This document shows, piece after piece, positions 8,689-16,668 of a DNA stretch of 64,000 nt (position 1 is its first letter; every line of letters starts with the position of its first letter). Location: positions 124,001 through 188,000 of the forward strand of contig NZ_AEEB01000017.1 in the NCBI RefSeq assembly GCF_000179775.1, given 5' to 3'. Origin of the DNA: Ahrensia sp. R2A130. GTDB taxonomy: Bacteria > Pseudomonadota > Alphaproteobacteria > Rhizobiales > Rhizobiaceae. The notes beneath the pieces are model-generated. The model was not told the DNA's origin. It made no database searches and saw nothing but the letters and a program-made list of their open reading frames with translations. The position numbers and the translations under genes are program-made.

Positions 8689-10440
8689 ATGGCTAGCGCG
8701 TCGAGTTCATTGCTGAGGGTGTTCTGGCCCGACCGCCTGGGACGGTTTGGGCGCGCTAACGGCAAGCGGTTGAAGCGCTCTACCACGCATGTGGACGCGT
8801 TTTCTGGTTTTGGCCGCAAGCTTATCGCTGGCTTGTCCTATGCGGTTGCACTGCTCTGCGCCTTGCCGCTTCTGGCCGTCATTATCGAAGCCCTTTCAGG
8901 TTCGTTTGAAGCGACTGCACGTCTTGGTACGTCACTCCTGCCGGGTTATGCGCTAACGACAGTTGCCATCATGGTAATGGTTGGTGCCGGCACGCTTGTC
9001 ATTGGCACTGGAACGGCGTGGTTGGTAACGGCTTGCGAGTTTACCGGGCGGCGCTGGCTAGAGGTTGCCTTGGTGCTGCCATTGGCTTTCCCTGCTTACG
9101 TCTTGGCCTATGCCTATACCGACTTGCTGGACCATCCAGGCCTCGTTCAATCGACTCTGCGAAACCTTTTTGGCTGGGGGCCACGCGACTATTGGTTCCC
9201 AGAGGTTCGGTCCGTCGGTGGTGCGGGATTGATGCTCACGCTGGTGCTTTATCCTTACGTTTATCTGCTGGCCCGCGCCGCATTCCTGATGCAGGGACTG
9301 GCGCCATTCGTTGTAGCGCGCAGTCTCGGCTGTCCTCCTTTCAAGGCCTTTCGGAAGGTTGCCATGCCTTTGGTCGCCCCAGCTGTTGCTGCCGGTGTGT
9401 TGCTGGTGCTCATGGAAGCGATTGCAGACTTTGGAACAGTGTCTCACTTCGGCGTGCAGACCTTGGCCACAGGCATATACACCACATGGTTCACGTTGGG
9501 AGATCGCGTGGCTTCCGCCCAGCTTGCACTGGGGCTGCTTGCCATCGCGCTTCTGCTTTTGGGGTTGGAACATATCCGTTCGCGCGGTGAATTGGCTTTG
9601 GCGCAGGACGCTAATCGTGGTCGCTGGCCACGCATGCGCTTGAAGGGCTGGCAGGCTGTTGCAGCGTTTATCGGCTGCACACTGCCCGTGCTTTTCGGGG
9701 CGATCATTCCTATCATCATGCTCATTTCGCTTGCCCGTGGGGCAGAGCAAAATTGGCTGAGTGAACGCTATCTTGGCTTTCTCACCAACTCGCTCATTCT
9801 CGCCGCTGTTGCTGCCATCATTACGTTGACCGCGGCCATAATCCTAAGCACCAACCGCAGGCTGGGGCAGAGCGGTTCTTCTAAAGCGGCAGTCGGCATT
9901 GCGCGCATGGGATATGCGGTGCCCGGCGGTGTGATTGCGATTGGACTTTTCGTGCCGGTTGCAGGTTTGGATAATGCTGTGGATGCTTGGGCGCGGGTCA
10001 ATCTTGGCTTTTCCACCGGCCTGTTCTTTTCAGGTTCCATCGCCTTGCTGGTAATGGCTTATATGATCCGCTTCCTTGCCGCAGCTTTAGGTGCGTGGCG
10101 GGCAGGTGAGGTGACGGTTACCCGCGATTTAGACCGCGCTGCATCGGGACTGGGGGCTAACACCACGACGGTTCTGCGACGCATCCACATTCCCATGCTG
10201 CGACCGGCAGCGCTTACCGCGATGTTGTTGGTCTTTGTCGATACGATCAAGGAATTGCCCGCCACACTCATCATCCGTCCCTTTGGATGGGACACGCTGG
10301 CCGTTCAGGCCTATCGCCTTGCAGCAGATGAGCGGTTGGAGGGAGCAGCAGTGCCCAGCCTCGTGATCGTCGCCATCGGGCTGGTTCCCGTCATCATCCT
10401 GTGCCGAAGACTGAACACCGGTCCAAGAAGCGTGATGTGA
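8689..10440 (+). CDS. Iron(III)-type ABC transporter permease, fused two-domain form
   Basis: A 583-residue inner-membrane permease from the ATG at 8689; a TTG at 8650 is possible but unsupported. It contains two repeated permease modules (about residues 60-300 and 330-580), each with around six membrane segments and an EAA-type loop facing the ATPase; the second loop includes AASGLGANTTTVLRRIHIP. This arrangement is that of the FbpB/AfuB family for ferric ion or similar. No binding protein and no ATPase gene are adjacent, so it is an orphan component here. The next gene is a RirA-like iron regulator behind an Irr-type box, which supports a role in iron uptake. Confidence 0.85.
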   Translation: MASASSSLLRVFWPDRLGRFGRANGKRLKRSTTHVDAFSGFGRKLIAGLSYAVALLCALPLLAVIIEALSGSFEATARLGTSLLPGYALTTVAIMVMVGAGTLVIGTGTAWLVTACEFTGRRWLEVALVLPLAFPAYVLAYAYTDLLDHPGLVQSTLRNLFGWGPRDYWFPEVRSVGGAGLMLTLVLYPYVYLLARAAFLMQGLAPFVVARSLGCPPFKAFRKVAMPLVAPAVAAGVLLVLMEAIADFGTVSHFGVQTLATGIYTTWFTLGDRVASAQLALGLLAIALLLLGLEHIRSRGELALAQDANRGRWPRMRLKGWQAVAAFIGCTLPVLFGAIIPIIMLISLARGAEQNWLSERYLGFLTNSLILAAVAAIITLTAAIILSTNRRLGQSGSSKAAVGIARMGYAVPGGVIAIGLFVPVAGLDNAVDAWARVNLGFSTGLFFSGSIALLVMAYMIRFLAAALGAWRAGEVTVTRDLDRAASGLGANTTTVLRRIHIPMLRPAALTAMLLVFVDTIKELPATLIIRPFGWDTLAVQAYRLAADERLEGAAVPSLVIVAIGLVPVIILCRRLNTGPRSVM

Positions 10441-10452
10441 CGCCTTCTAACA

Positions 10453-10470
10453 CATTAGAATCATTCTATT
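10453..10470. promoter_or_regulatory. Irr-type iron control element (ICE box)
   Basis: TTAGAA-TCA-TTCTAT at 10455-10469, containing the symmetric core TAGAAT-C-ATTCTA. This closely matches the ICE motif (TTTAGAA-N3-TTCTAAA) bound by the heme-responsive regulator Irr in Hyphomicrobiales. A further GTTAGAAA half-site follows at 10483-10490. The box sits between the iron-type permease stop and the RirA-like gene, about 70 bases before the start codon. Confidence 0.6.
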
Positions 10471-10539
10471 TTATATAATAACGTTAGAAATCAAATACTT
10501 CTGCTTGAACAACGCGCAAAATTAACCCATTGTCATGTT

Positions 10540-11016
10540 ATGCAGATCACCAAACAGACCAATTACGCTCTTAGAATGCTGATGTATTGCGCAGCCCACG
10601 AAGGCTCGGTGCGGTTGAGCGATGTCGCGACTTTCTACGGGCTGTCACAATCGTTCATGCACAAAGTGTTGCAGACGACGAGCAAGGCAGGCTTCGTAAA
10701 AACAATGCGCGGTCGCAGTGGTGGTCTGATGTTGGCACGCCCGCCGGAAGAGATCACAGTTGGTGAGGTCGTGCGTGCGGTGGAAGACCGGTTCGAAATG
10801 GCCGAGTGCTTTCGTGAAGACACAACCTGCCCATTGGAGCAATCCTGCGGCTTAAATGGCGCTTTTCACGAGGCGTTGGATGCGTTTCTCACTGTGCTTG
10901 ATAAGCATACGATTGCCGACATCACCAACGAACGTGCCAACATCAACGTGCTGGCAACGCTGGAAGCGATGACACGCTTACCGCTCGACAACGATAGTGC
11001 TTTCGCAAAACAATAG
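10540..11016 (+). CDS. Rrf2-family iron-responsive regulator, RirA-like
   Basis: A 158-residue Rrf2-family transcription factor with an N-terminal winged helix (MQITKQTNYALRMLMYCAAHEG, shown here as the opening QITKQTNYALRML) and the [Fe-S]-binding loop CFREDTTCPLEQSC around residues 88-101, giving Cys spacing of 6 and 5. The start, the GRSGGLMLARPP wing and the MAECF segment closely resemble rhizobial RirA, which represses iron uptake genes when Fe-S clusters are available; classical RirA has Cys spacing 7 and 5. It may be RirA itself or a paralogue. The Irr-type box upstream suggests iron control of its own expression. Confidence 0.78.
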   Translation: MQITKQTNYALRMLMYCAAHEGSVRLSDVATFYGLSQSFMHKVLQTTSKAGFVKTMRGRSGGLMLARPPEEITVGEVVRAVEDRFEMAECFREDTTCPLEQSCGLNGAFHEALDAFLTVLDKHTIADITNERANINVLATLEAMTRLPLDNDSAFAKQ

Positions 11017-11103
11017 ATCCGGGCTTGTGTAGTCGGCCTCCGGCGCGTTGGCCGTACATCAGCACCCTAACTTTACTGTCAGTTTTCATGCGATGATTGA
11101 AGC

Positions 11104-11575
11104 GTGTCTGTTTGCTGGAGCCGGTACTATCTGTCGACCGTATTTGATGACTTATCGCGCTATGTGGTGGCATATAAGTTGTGCAGCACCATGAAGGACG
11201 ACGACATGGTTGGCACTATGGATTTGGCCTTGCCTGCTTTCGGGTCCGATCAGGTGAAGTTTCGTCACAAACCTCGCCTGTTGTCGAACAACGATGCCAA
11301 TTAAAGCTAAGGCAAGCTTGCCAACTGGCCCACGTTCGCGACGTACCATCTGCAGACATTAGGCAAATTGAGCGTTAGCCCCCCGAAATCTGAAGAACAC
11401 GTTCCTGCCTAGAGACCTCAACCCAAGCATCGAGCACTACAATCACCACCGTTACCACGTGGGCCTGCGGAACCTGACACCTGCCGACGTCTACTTCGGA
11501 CGCGGCCAGACCATTCTACTCGAACGAGACACGTCCAAACAGCGGCGTTTGCAACACCGCAATCAAGCCGCATAA
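11104..11575 (+). pseudogene. Decayed IS3-family transposase (OrfB) remnant
   Basis: The first part reads YYLSTVFDDLSRYVV, then TMKDDD, LALPAFGSDQVKF and PRLLSNND, matching the DDE integrase core of IS3-type OrfB (the family usually has YLSTxxDDxSRY and RPRLLSDNG). The frame then breaks at 11302-11304. The C-terminal end is recognisable further on as FLPRDLNPSIEHYNHHRYH, then LTPADVYFGR and RRLQHRNQAA ending at 11575. The middle, with the catalytic Glu region, is shortened and frameshifted, and the N-terminal third is missing. No inverted repeats or target duplication were seen, so it is an old non-functional fragment. Confidence 0.8.
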
Positions 11576-11667
11576 AATCAACCGACCGATGAGCCAATCT
11601 CTCGCTTAATCTAAGCAGCAATCAATCCCAACAACCCTGATGACGGACACATCAATATCCATGGTTG

Positions 11668-11700
11668 GCATAGGGCGGCTTGGTTGAAGCCGCCCTATGC
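11668..11700. terminator. Perfect 14-bp stem hairpin between IS remnant and PfpI gene
   Basis: GCATAGGGCGGCTT pairs exactly with AAGCCGCCCTATGC around a 5-base loop. It lies just beyond the stop of the leftward PfpI gene. Neither side has a T-run, so it may stabilise or end the transcript rather than be a classical intrinsic terminator. Confidence 0.55.
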
Positions 11701-11707
11701 AATGGCG

Positions 11708-12382
11708 CTACATGAGACCTAGCAGCTGCTCGGCGGCTTCCCGGGATGAAGCAGGGTTCTGTCCCGTAACTAGCTTACCATCGGTAACGACAAACGATGC
11801 CCAGTCATCGCCCTTTTGGTAGTCACCACCATTTGCTTTAAGCATGTCTTCTACGAGAAATGGCACCACGTCCGTCAAGCCAACGGCCTCTTCCTCGGTA
11901 TTGGTGAAACCTGTAATTTTGCGCCCGGAAACCAGTGGTTTTCCATCCGAACCTTTAGTGTGTTTAAACACGCCTGGTGCATGGCAGACTGCGCCGACAG
12001 GTCGGTCATTAGCGGCGAAGGCTTCAATCAGCGAATTGCTTTCCGGGCTTTCAGCAAGATCCCACAGAGGACCATGCCCACCAGGATAGAATATCGCGTC
12101 AAAACCGTCAGCTGATATGGATTTCAACACGGATGTATCCGAAAGAGCTTTCTGCGCTGCAGCATCATCCTTAAAGCGTTTCGTTGCCTCTGTCTGGGCA
12201 TCGTCAGTGTCGCTGGAAGGATCAAGCGGGGGCTGCCCGCCTTTGGGCGAGGCCAGTGTGACATCAGCGCCTGCATCTTTGAAAACGTAGTAAGGCGCTG
12301 CAAACTCTTCCAGCCAGAATCCAGTCTTCTTGCCGGTGCTGCCGAGCTCATCGTGAGAAGTGAGAACCATGAGGATTTTCAT
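11708..12382 (-). CDS. DJ-1/PfpI family protein (Hsp31/HchA-like)
   Basis: A 224-residue cytoplasmic protein of the DJ-1/PfpI (class I glutamine amidotransferase-like) superfamily. It has the nucleophile elbow AVCHAPGVF with the reactive Cys, an upstream FYPGGHGPLWDL segment, and an EFAAPYYVF start typical of Hsp31-type members. Those act as glyoxalase III/deglycase or stress chaperones. The ATG at 12382 is preceded by GGAA and begins the conserved first strand (KILMVLTSHDE); the frame extends to 12463 but that part is not conserved in character. A candidate EcfG promoter lies upstream, fitting a stress role. Confidence 0.85.
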   Translation of the reverse strand: MKILMVLTSHDELGSTGKKTGFWLEEFAAPYYVFKDAGADVTLASPKGGQPPLDPSSDTDDAQTEATKRFKDDAAAQKALSDTSVLKSISADGFDAIFYPGGHGPLWDLAESPESNSLIEAFAANDRPVGAVCHAPGVFKHTKGSDGKPLVSGRKITGFTNTEEEAVGLTDVVPFLVEDMLKANGGDYQKGDDWASFVVTDGKLVTGQNPASSREAAEQLLGLM

Positions 12383-12787
12383 GTTGGGTGTTTCCGATCG
12401 TTTTTTTGGGTGTATCGGCGGAGTTGGTGGTGCGATGCCCACCATTTTTAGCCGTCGGTACATGAACGAGATCGGTCGAAACTCGTTCCCGTTGCCCGGT
12501 TATTTCTCGGAGTATTGCCGTGCAAATCGATAGACCCTCGGGGTCGCTACACTGATCCTTCAACGGTATGACCCACTACCCCGGTTCGGAGATTGACAGT
12601 GTCTAAAGACCTCACTCGTCAGCCTCGCTGAGGAATGATGCGCCCGTCTTATATGTCGCAGGCGTCTTCGCAAATGTGGCGTTGCAATCATATTTGACAG
12701 TCACAGTTGCTGTAAGAAGCCGACGGATACCGCTGCTAGCAGACGTGTCCTTGTGTTCGGCATTCCTCTTCAATGCGGGCCGAGACG
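12383..12787. other. Intergenic region without a recognisable gene
   Basis: About 400 bases between the leftward PfpI gene and the rightward Crp/Fnr gene. It holds the EcfG-type promoter at 12465-12489. A 71-codon leftward frame (12348-12563) overlaps the PfpI start and resembles nothing I know. The rest shows no clear structure. Confidence 0.4.
12465..12489 (-). promoter_or_regulatory. Candidate EcfG/RpoE2-type promoter of the PfpI gene
   Basis: On the minus strand: GGAAC (12489-12485), 16-base spacer, CGTT (12468-12465). It matches the general stress consensus exactly and lies 83 bases before the PfpI start codon at 12382. Confidence 0.6.
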
Positions 12788-13567
12788 ATGCTGGACATCA
12801 ACTTAAAAAACGAAACCAAACCGTTCTTCGAGCAGTTGGGCATTGCGTGTGCAGCAGCACGTTTCGAGCACTATCTTCCAGAACATCTCGATTCTCTCGA
12901 TAGCCTAATTGCGGTTGAACTCACGCCGAACAGCTACGCGTCATTCGATAATGTCTGGCGAGAGGGCCAAGTTGCAACCGTCTGGGGTATCGTCGAAAGC
13001 GGCGTTTTCGGAACATATTCGTACTTGCCGGATGGTACTCGTCACATCACAGACGTGCACTTACCAGGTGATATTTTCGGCCTCGACCACATGTTTTGGC
13101 CGACGGCAAAGGATAATATGGTCGCGCTTATACCGAGCTCGGCAGTGGCTAGCGATGTTACAAGTGCGAAGAGGCTTTACGAGGCGGAACACAAATTTTC
13201 GCAGATGTTTTCCGCCTCTCAAGCCATAGATCGTCTGGTCCTCACAGAACGCATCAAGGCAATGGGGCGTCTTAGCTCATATAATTGTTTATCCTATCTT
13301 TTGGCAGAATTGGCGAGCCGCAGCAGCCTCTCGTCTAAGGCTATCGAGCGCTTTGACATTCCTGTCAGCCACGATGTGCTGGCTGATATTCTGGGTCTGT
13401 CGTCGGTGCATGTCAGTCGCCAATTGGCTATCTTGCAATCCAAAGGTTTTGTGAAAACCGGTAGAGGCAAGATCACAATTCTCGATGCTGCATCGCTGCA
13501 AAAAGCTGGTCAGTTCAGGGGCCGAAATGTTTTTGTGGAGCACCGGCTTCTAGCTTCGGTGATGTGA
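12788..13567 (+). CDS. Crp/Fnr-family transcriptional regulator
   Basis: A protein of about 259 residues from the ATG at 12788 (an ATG at 12773 would add five). It has an N-terminal cyclic-nucleotide-binding-like beta barrel (GTYSYLPDGTRHITDVHLPGD region; residues 40-110), a dimer helix, and a C-terminal Crp-type helix-turn-helix (ADILGLSSVHVSRQLAILQ). The N-terminus lacks the four-Cys cluster of oxygen-sensing Fnr, so the ligand is unknown. It lies directly upstream of the LOV histidine kinase on the same strand with a 70-base gap and could respond to redox or stress signals. Confidence 0.85.
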   Translation: MLDINLKNETKPFFEQLGIACAAARFEHYLPEHLDSLDSLIAVELTPNSYASFDNVWREGQVATVWGIVESGVFGTYSYLPDGTRHITDVHLPGDIFGLDHMFWPTAKDNMVALIPSSAVASDVTSAKRLYEAEHKFSQMFSASQAIDRLVLTERIKAMGRLSSYNCLSYLLAELASRSSLSSKAIERFDIPVSHDVLADILGLSSVHVSRQLAILQSKGFVKTGRGKITILDAASLQKAGQFRGRNVFVEHRLLASVM

Positions 13568-13637
13568 ATTCTACTTAACAATTATCAACGACGTATTTCA
13601 CGTTGAAAGCTACAACGCGCTTTTACGGGGTTTTTCT

Positions 13638-14651
13638 GTGTCAGCGTCACATCACAACACTTTACCAGCAGACTTGTCCGCCTCGAAAGTGCTGCTGAGC
13701 AGCGCGTTGGCTTGCACAATCAGCGACCCAAACCTGCCCGACAGTCCGTTGGTCTTTGTGAACCGCGCCTTTGAAAAAACCACGGGCTATATGGCGTCTT
13801 ATGCCATTGGGAAGAACTGCCGGTTCCTCCAGGGCGAGGGTACCTCTCCAGAGCACGTAACCCTTATTCGCGAGGGTATCCGACATCAGCGCGACGTCGA
13901 GGTGGTGTTGAAGAACTACCGGGCCAACGGCCGGTCGTTTTGGAACCAGCTAAGCCTGTCGCCCATTTTTGATGATGACGGTAAGCTTACATACTACATC
14001 GGCGTCCAGCAGGAGGTGCCTGCGCCTGAGGGCCGGACTGAGGACTCCGTTTCGATAGATGTGAAGCTTCAAGAGATGCAGCACCGCGTGAAGAACCACT
14101 TGGCGATGTTGGTCAGCCTCATCAGGATGCAGTCCCGCAAGAAAGAGCACGACCCACTAAAGGACTACGAAAGCCTGGCGCGTAGAGTGGAGAGTCTCGC
14201 TCTTCTGTATGATCAAGTTCATGCACGCAGCAAAGATGACGATCAGGTCGAGTTGGGTGAATATCTCGAGCGTATTGTCCATAGCATCCAAAGCTTCTCA
14301 TCACCGGATAACGTACAGATCACTCTAAAAGCTGATGATATAACAGCGCCGTTGGAGCGCGGTGTCCAATTGGGTTTGATCGTCACCGAGATCGTCACCA
14401 ATGCGTTGAAACATGCATTCCCCGATCAGCAAGACGGCCTAATTTCCATAGCGATGAGACAACTACCCGACCACAAGATTGAAGTCTCCGTCGGCGACAA
14501 CGGTGTCGGCTTCGATGTGGATCAAGCCGATACAAAGCCAGACAGTTTTGGAAACAAAATTATCAAAAGCATGTTGGCCAGCTCAGACGGAGAGGCAAAG
14601 ACGTTGAGCTCGGAATTCGGAACGGTCGTAGAAATAACCGTACCCAGTTGA
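13638..14651 (+). CDS. LOV-domain blue-light sensor histidine kinase (HisKA_2/HWE type)
   Basis: A 337-residue soluble sensor kinase with a GTG start. The N-terminal PAS domain is a LOV domain: it has the flavin-binding signature GKNCRFLQ with the photoactive Cys61, plus flavin-contacting Asn93, Asn103 and Gln124/125. A HisKA_2 dimerisation domain follows, with phospho-acceptor His149 in MQHRVKNHL, then an HATPase with EIVTNALKHAF (Asn255) and DNGVGF. No membrane segments. Kinases of this architecture in Brucella and Caulobacter respond to blue light and affect the general stress response through PhyR-type regulators. No response regulator gene is adjacent. The surrounding genes carry candidate EcfG promoters. 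Confidence 0.9.
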   Translation: MSASHHNTLPADLSASKVLLSSALACTISDPNLPDSPLVFVNRAFEKTTGYMASYAIGKNCRFLQGEGTSPEHVTLIREGIRHQRDVEVVLKNYRANGRSFWNQLSLSPIFDDDGKLTYYIGVQQEVPAPEGRTEDSVSIDVKLQEMQHRVKNHLAMLVSLIRMQSRKKEHDPLKDYESLARRVESLALLYDQVHARSKDDDQVELGEYLERIVHSIQSFSSPDNVQITLKADDITAPLERGVQLGLIVTEIVTNALKHAFPDQQDGLISIAMRQLPDHKIEVSVGDNGVGFDVDQADTKPDSFGNKIIKSMLASSDGEAKTLSSEFGTVVEITVPS

Positions 14652-14784
14652 GTTATAGCGTGATGGTCTGTGTTTTGGTTATCGGATTTGAAAGTCTAAT
14701 TGATCTCATCAGCGCTGACGGGGAACAATCTCCAGCCTATCGCTGACGCCTTAGCCGCAACACTGCCGAGATTCTCAAGAAATT

Positions 14785-14809
14785 GGAACATTTGCTGCTC
14801 TAGCGTGTT
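14785..14809 (+). promoter_or_regulatory. Weaker EcfG-like promoter candidate
   Basis: GGAAC at 14785-14789, 16-base spacer, TGTT at 14806-14809. It differs by one base from the strict CGTT but fits the looser RpoE2 form ending in TT. It lies 40 bases before the ATG at 14849. Confidence 0.4.
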
Positions 14810-14848
14810 GGTGCCGTGAAACCCGCGCAAAATATGCAGGAGATGAAA

Positions 14849-15340
14849 ATGGCCAGTGGTTCGACCGCTAAAATTCATAATTCCAGACAAACGGCACAAT
14901 CGACTTTGAAGAAGGTTGAGGATGTTGCTGCGTCCACCGCAAAAAAGGTGAGCAGAAACGCGAAAGGGGCCGCAGCTGAAGTAGTTGGTCAGGCTGAAAG
15001 TCTGGCTGAAGAAGCTGTAAGTGCGGCCAAATCCCGCGCCGATGAGGTTGTTCAGGTTGGAAAGAGCCGCACCGAAAACGTCGTCCGCTCCCTGAGCCGC
15101 GCAATGGAGGCGGGCAGCAATAGTCTGGCGCAAGATGGCATGACCGGTACAGCAGGCTACGTTCGTGCCGCAGCCGATGGCCTGACCAGCGCAGCCGATG
15201 AAGTGGACGGCTTCCAGCCCGGTGCTCTGACGCACCGCGTAGAGAATTTCGTCCGTGAGCGCCCGATGCTGACCGTTGGCGCGCTAGCGCTTGCCGGGTT
15301 TGCGCTCGCCAGCGCACTGAAACCTCCACGCAAGTCGTAA
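14849..15340 (+). CDS. DUF883/ElaB-like membrane-anchored protein
   Basis: A 163-residue protein. I chose the ATG at 14849 because AGGAG lies six bases upstream; GTG at 14816 and ATGs at 14834 and 14843 are in frame. Most of it is alanine-, lysine- and glutamate-rich helix, likely coiled coil (residues 15-110). A hydrophobic C-terminal segment (TVGALALAGFALASAL) preceded by RERP is typical of ElaB/YqjD/DUF883 proteins, which tether ribosomes or stress factors to the inner membrane in enterics. It begins a likely operon with the holin-like, DUF3618 and YihY genes. Family assignment is by overall pattern. Confidence 0.65.
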   Translation: MASGSTAKIHNSRQTAQSTLKKVEDVAASTAKKVSRNAKGAAAEVVGQAESLAEEAVSAAKSRADEVVQVGKSRTENVVRSLSRAMEAGSNSLAQDGMTGTAGYVRAAADGLTSAADEVDGFQPGALTHRVENFVRERPMLTVGALALAGFALASALKPPRKS

Positions 15341-15366
15341 ACCGACACTAAGATTAGGATCGACCT

Positions 15367-15741
15367 ATGAGCACTAACATTACAGATACCGTCCGCGCGC
15401 TGGTTTCAGACGCAACACTGCTGGTGAAGCAGGAAGTGTCACTAGCCAAGGCAGAAGCAGAAGAGAAGTTTGAGCAGGTGCAGACGGGCCTAATCGCCAT
15501 CGTCTCCGGCCTTTTAATCGCATTCGTAGCGCTTCTGGTGCTGGTAGAAGCGCTAGTAGTAGCGCTGGCCAATATTATGCCGCCATCACTTGCTGCCCTT
15601 CTCGTTGGCGTAATTTTGGCCGTTGTCGCTTTCTTCGCCGTGAAGAAAGGTCAGGACAATTTGAGCGTTAAAAACCTGAAACCGCGCCGGACAATGAATG
15701 CAGTTCGCGAAGACGCGGAAACGTTGAAGGAAGCTGTTTGA
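15367..15741 (+). CDS. Phage holin-like (DUF1469) small membrane protein
   Basis: A 124-residue protein with an N-terminal amphipathic helix (LVKQEVSLAKAEAEEKFEQ), two membrane segments (about residues 38-60 and 70-92) and a basic C-terminus. This is the DUF1469/Phage_holin_3_6 pattern. Despite the name these are chromosomal envelope proteins; no prophage genes are nearby. It sits 26 bases after the DUF883-like gene and one base before the DUF3618 gene, so it is part of the same operon. The function is not known in detail; members often belong to the general stress regulon. Confidence 0.75.
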   Translation: MSTNITDTVRALVSDATLLVKQEVSLAKAEAEEKFEQVQTGLIAIVSGLLIAFVALLVLVEALVVALANIMPPSLAALLVGVILAVVAFFAVKKGQDNLSVKNLKPRRTMNAVREDAETLKEAV

Positions 15742-15742
15742 G

Positions 15743-16648
15743 ATGACCGATCACCGCAACACTGAAATGATCGAAGACGAAATCGACCGCACACGTGCCC
15801 GCATCGAAGCGCGTCTGACAGACATCGGAAACGACTTGTCGCCATCAAGACTGCTGGGCAATGCTGTTGGCCTCGACGCCGAAACATCGTCCAGAGCTCT
15901 TAGCACTGTTGTGGCGAAGTCGAGGGAAAATCCACTGTCAGCGTTGATGGTTGGTATTGGAGTTGCTGGCTTTCTATTCGGTCGACAACGCAATCCAGCC
16001 GCTACATCCAGCGCACATACGACGCAGCCTGCAGCCCCGGTATCAGCTGATCCATCGCAACGGTTTGCAGAAAACGCTGCTGCGTTGAAGGAGCAGGTAA
16101 GTGATGGAGCATATGATCTGGCCGCCAGTGCTTTAGAGGTTCGGCAGGACGTGGCATCTGTAGCCCGGGAAACAACCAATCGAGCGTCCGAGTATGTCAG
16201 CGAGACGGCTCAAGAATTTAGTGACAGCGTCCGCCGCACACCTGTCATGGCCCGCTCGGTCACTGACGATGCCATGGGCTGGGTGAAGGAAAACCCGGTT
16301 CCCGCAGGTCTGTTTGCTATCGCTGCAGGTGCGGTGGTTGCGTCTTTGGTTTCCGCCAAAAAACCAACATCGCGCCTAAGTGCTAGTCGCGCGCTGCACA
16401 AAGCATCTGAAGAAGAAGTCCCTGAAAAATCAGCAGCAGCTTCAGCAGCGGTTTTTAAGGACGCTGGCGCTATTGCTCCGACTACAACAAAATCGAAAAC
16501 TGCGAAAAAGCGTGCGCCCGCTAAAATCAAAGCTTCTAACGCGAAGGATGCGACGGTGCCTGAGCAGGTTTCTCCACGCGCTAAACAAGTGCGGAAATCT
16601 GGCGTACAAATGCCACTCACGGATACAACGGCACCCAAGCCCGCATAA
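15743..16648 (+). CDS. DUF3618 domain-containing protein
   Basis: A 301-residue protein. The N-terminal DUF3618 motif is clear (EIDRTRARIEARL, then LSPSRLL). A short hydrophobic segment (residues 68-82) and a second (GLFAIAAGAVVASLV, about 192-206) suggest membrane attachment. The C-terminal third is low complexity, rich in Ala, Lys, Ser and Pro. DUF3618 proteins commonly occur beside DUF1469 and YihY-type genes in alphaproteobacteria, as here, and are of unknown function. Its start lies directly after the holin-like gene stop and its stop is 20 bases before YihY. Confidence 0.8.
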   Translation: MTDHRNTEMIEDEIDRTRARIEARLTDIGNDLSPSRLLGNAVGLDAETSSRALSTVVAKSRENPLSALMVGIGVAGFLFGRQRNPAATSSAHTTQPAAPVSADPSQRFAENAAALKEQVSDGAYDLAASALEVRQDVASVARETTNRASEYVSETAQEFSDSVRRTPVMARSVTDDAMGWVKENPVPAGLFAIAAGAVVASLVSAKKPTSRLSASRALHKASEEEVPEKSAAASAAVFKDAGAIAPTTTKSKTAKKRAPAKIKASNAKDATVPEQVSPRAKQVRKSGVQMPLTDTTAPKPA

Positions 16649-16668
16649 CCGAGCAAAAGAGATCGTAT

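Noticed and set aside
12348..12563. A 71-codon leftward ORF before the PfpI gene
   Set aside because: It overlaps the PfpI start and its candidate EcfG promoter lies inside it. No recognised family.
12788..13567. Identification of the Crp/Fnr protein as oxygen-sensing Fnr
   Set aside because: The N-terminal cysteine cluster needed for the [4Fe-4S] sensor is absent.
15367..15741. Holin-like protein as a sign of a prophage
   Set aside because: The DUF1469 family is chromosomal in alphaproteobacteria, and no capsid, tail, integrase or lysis genes are nearby.
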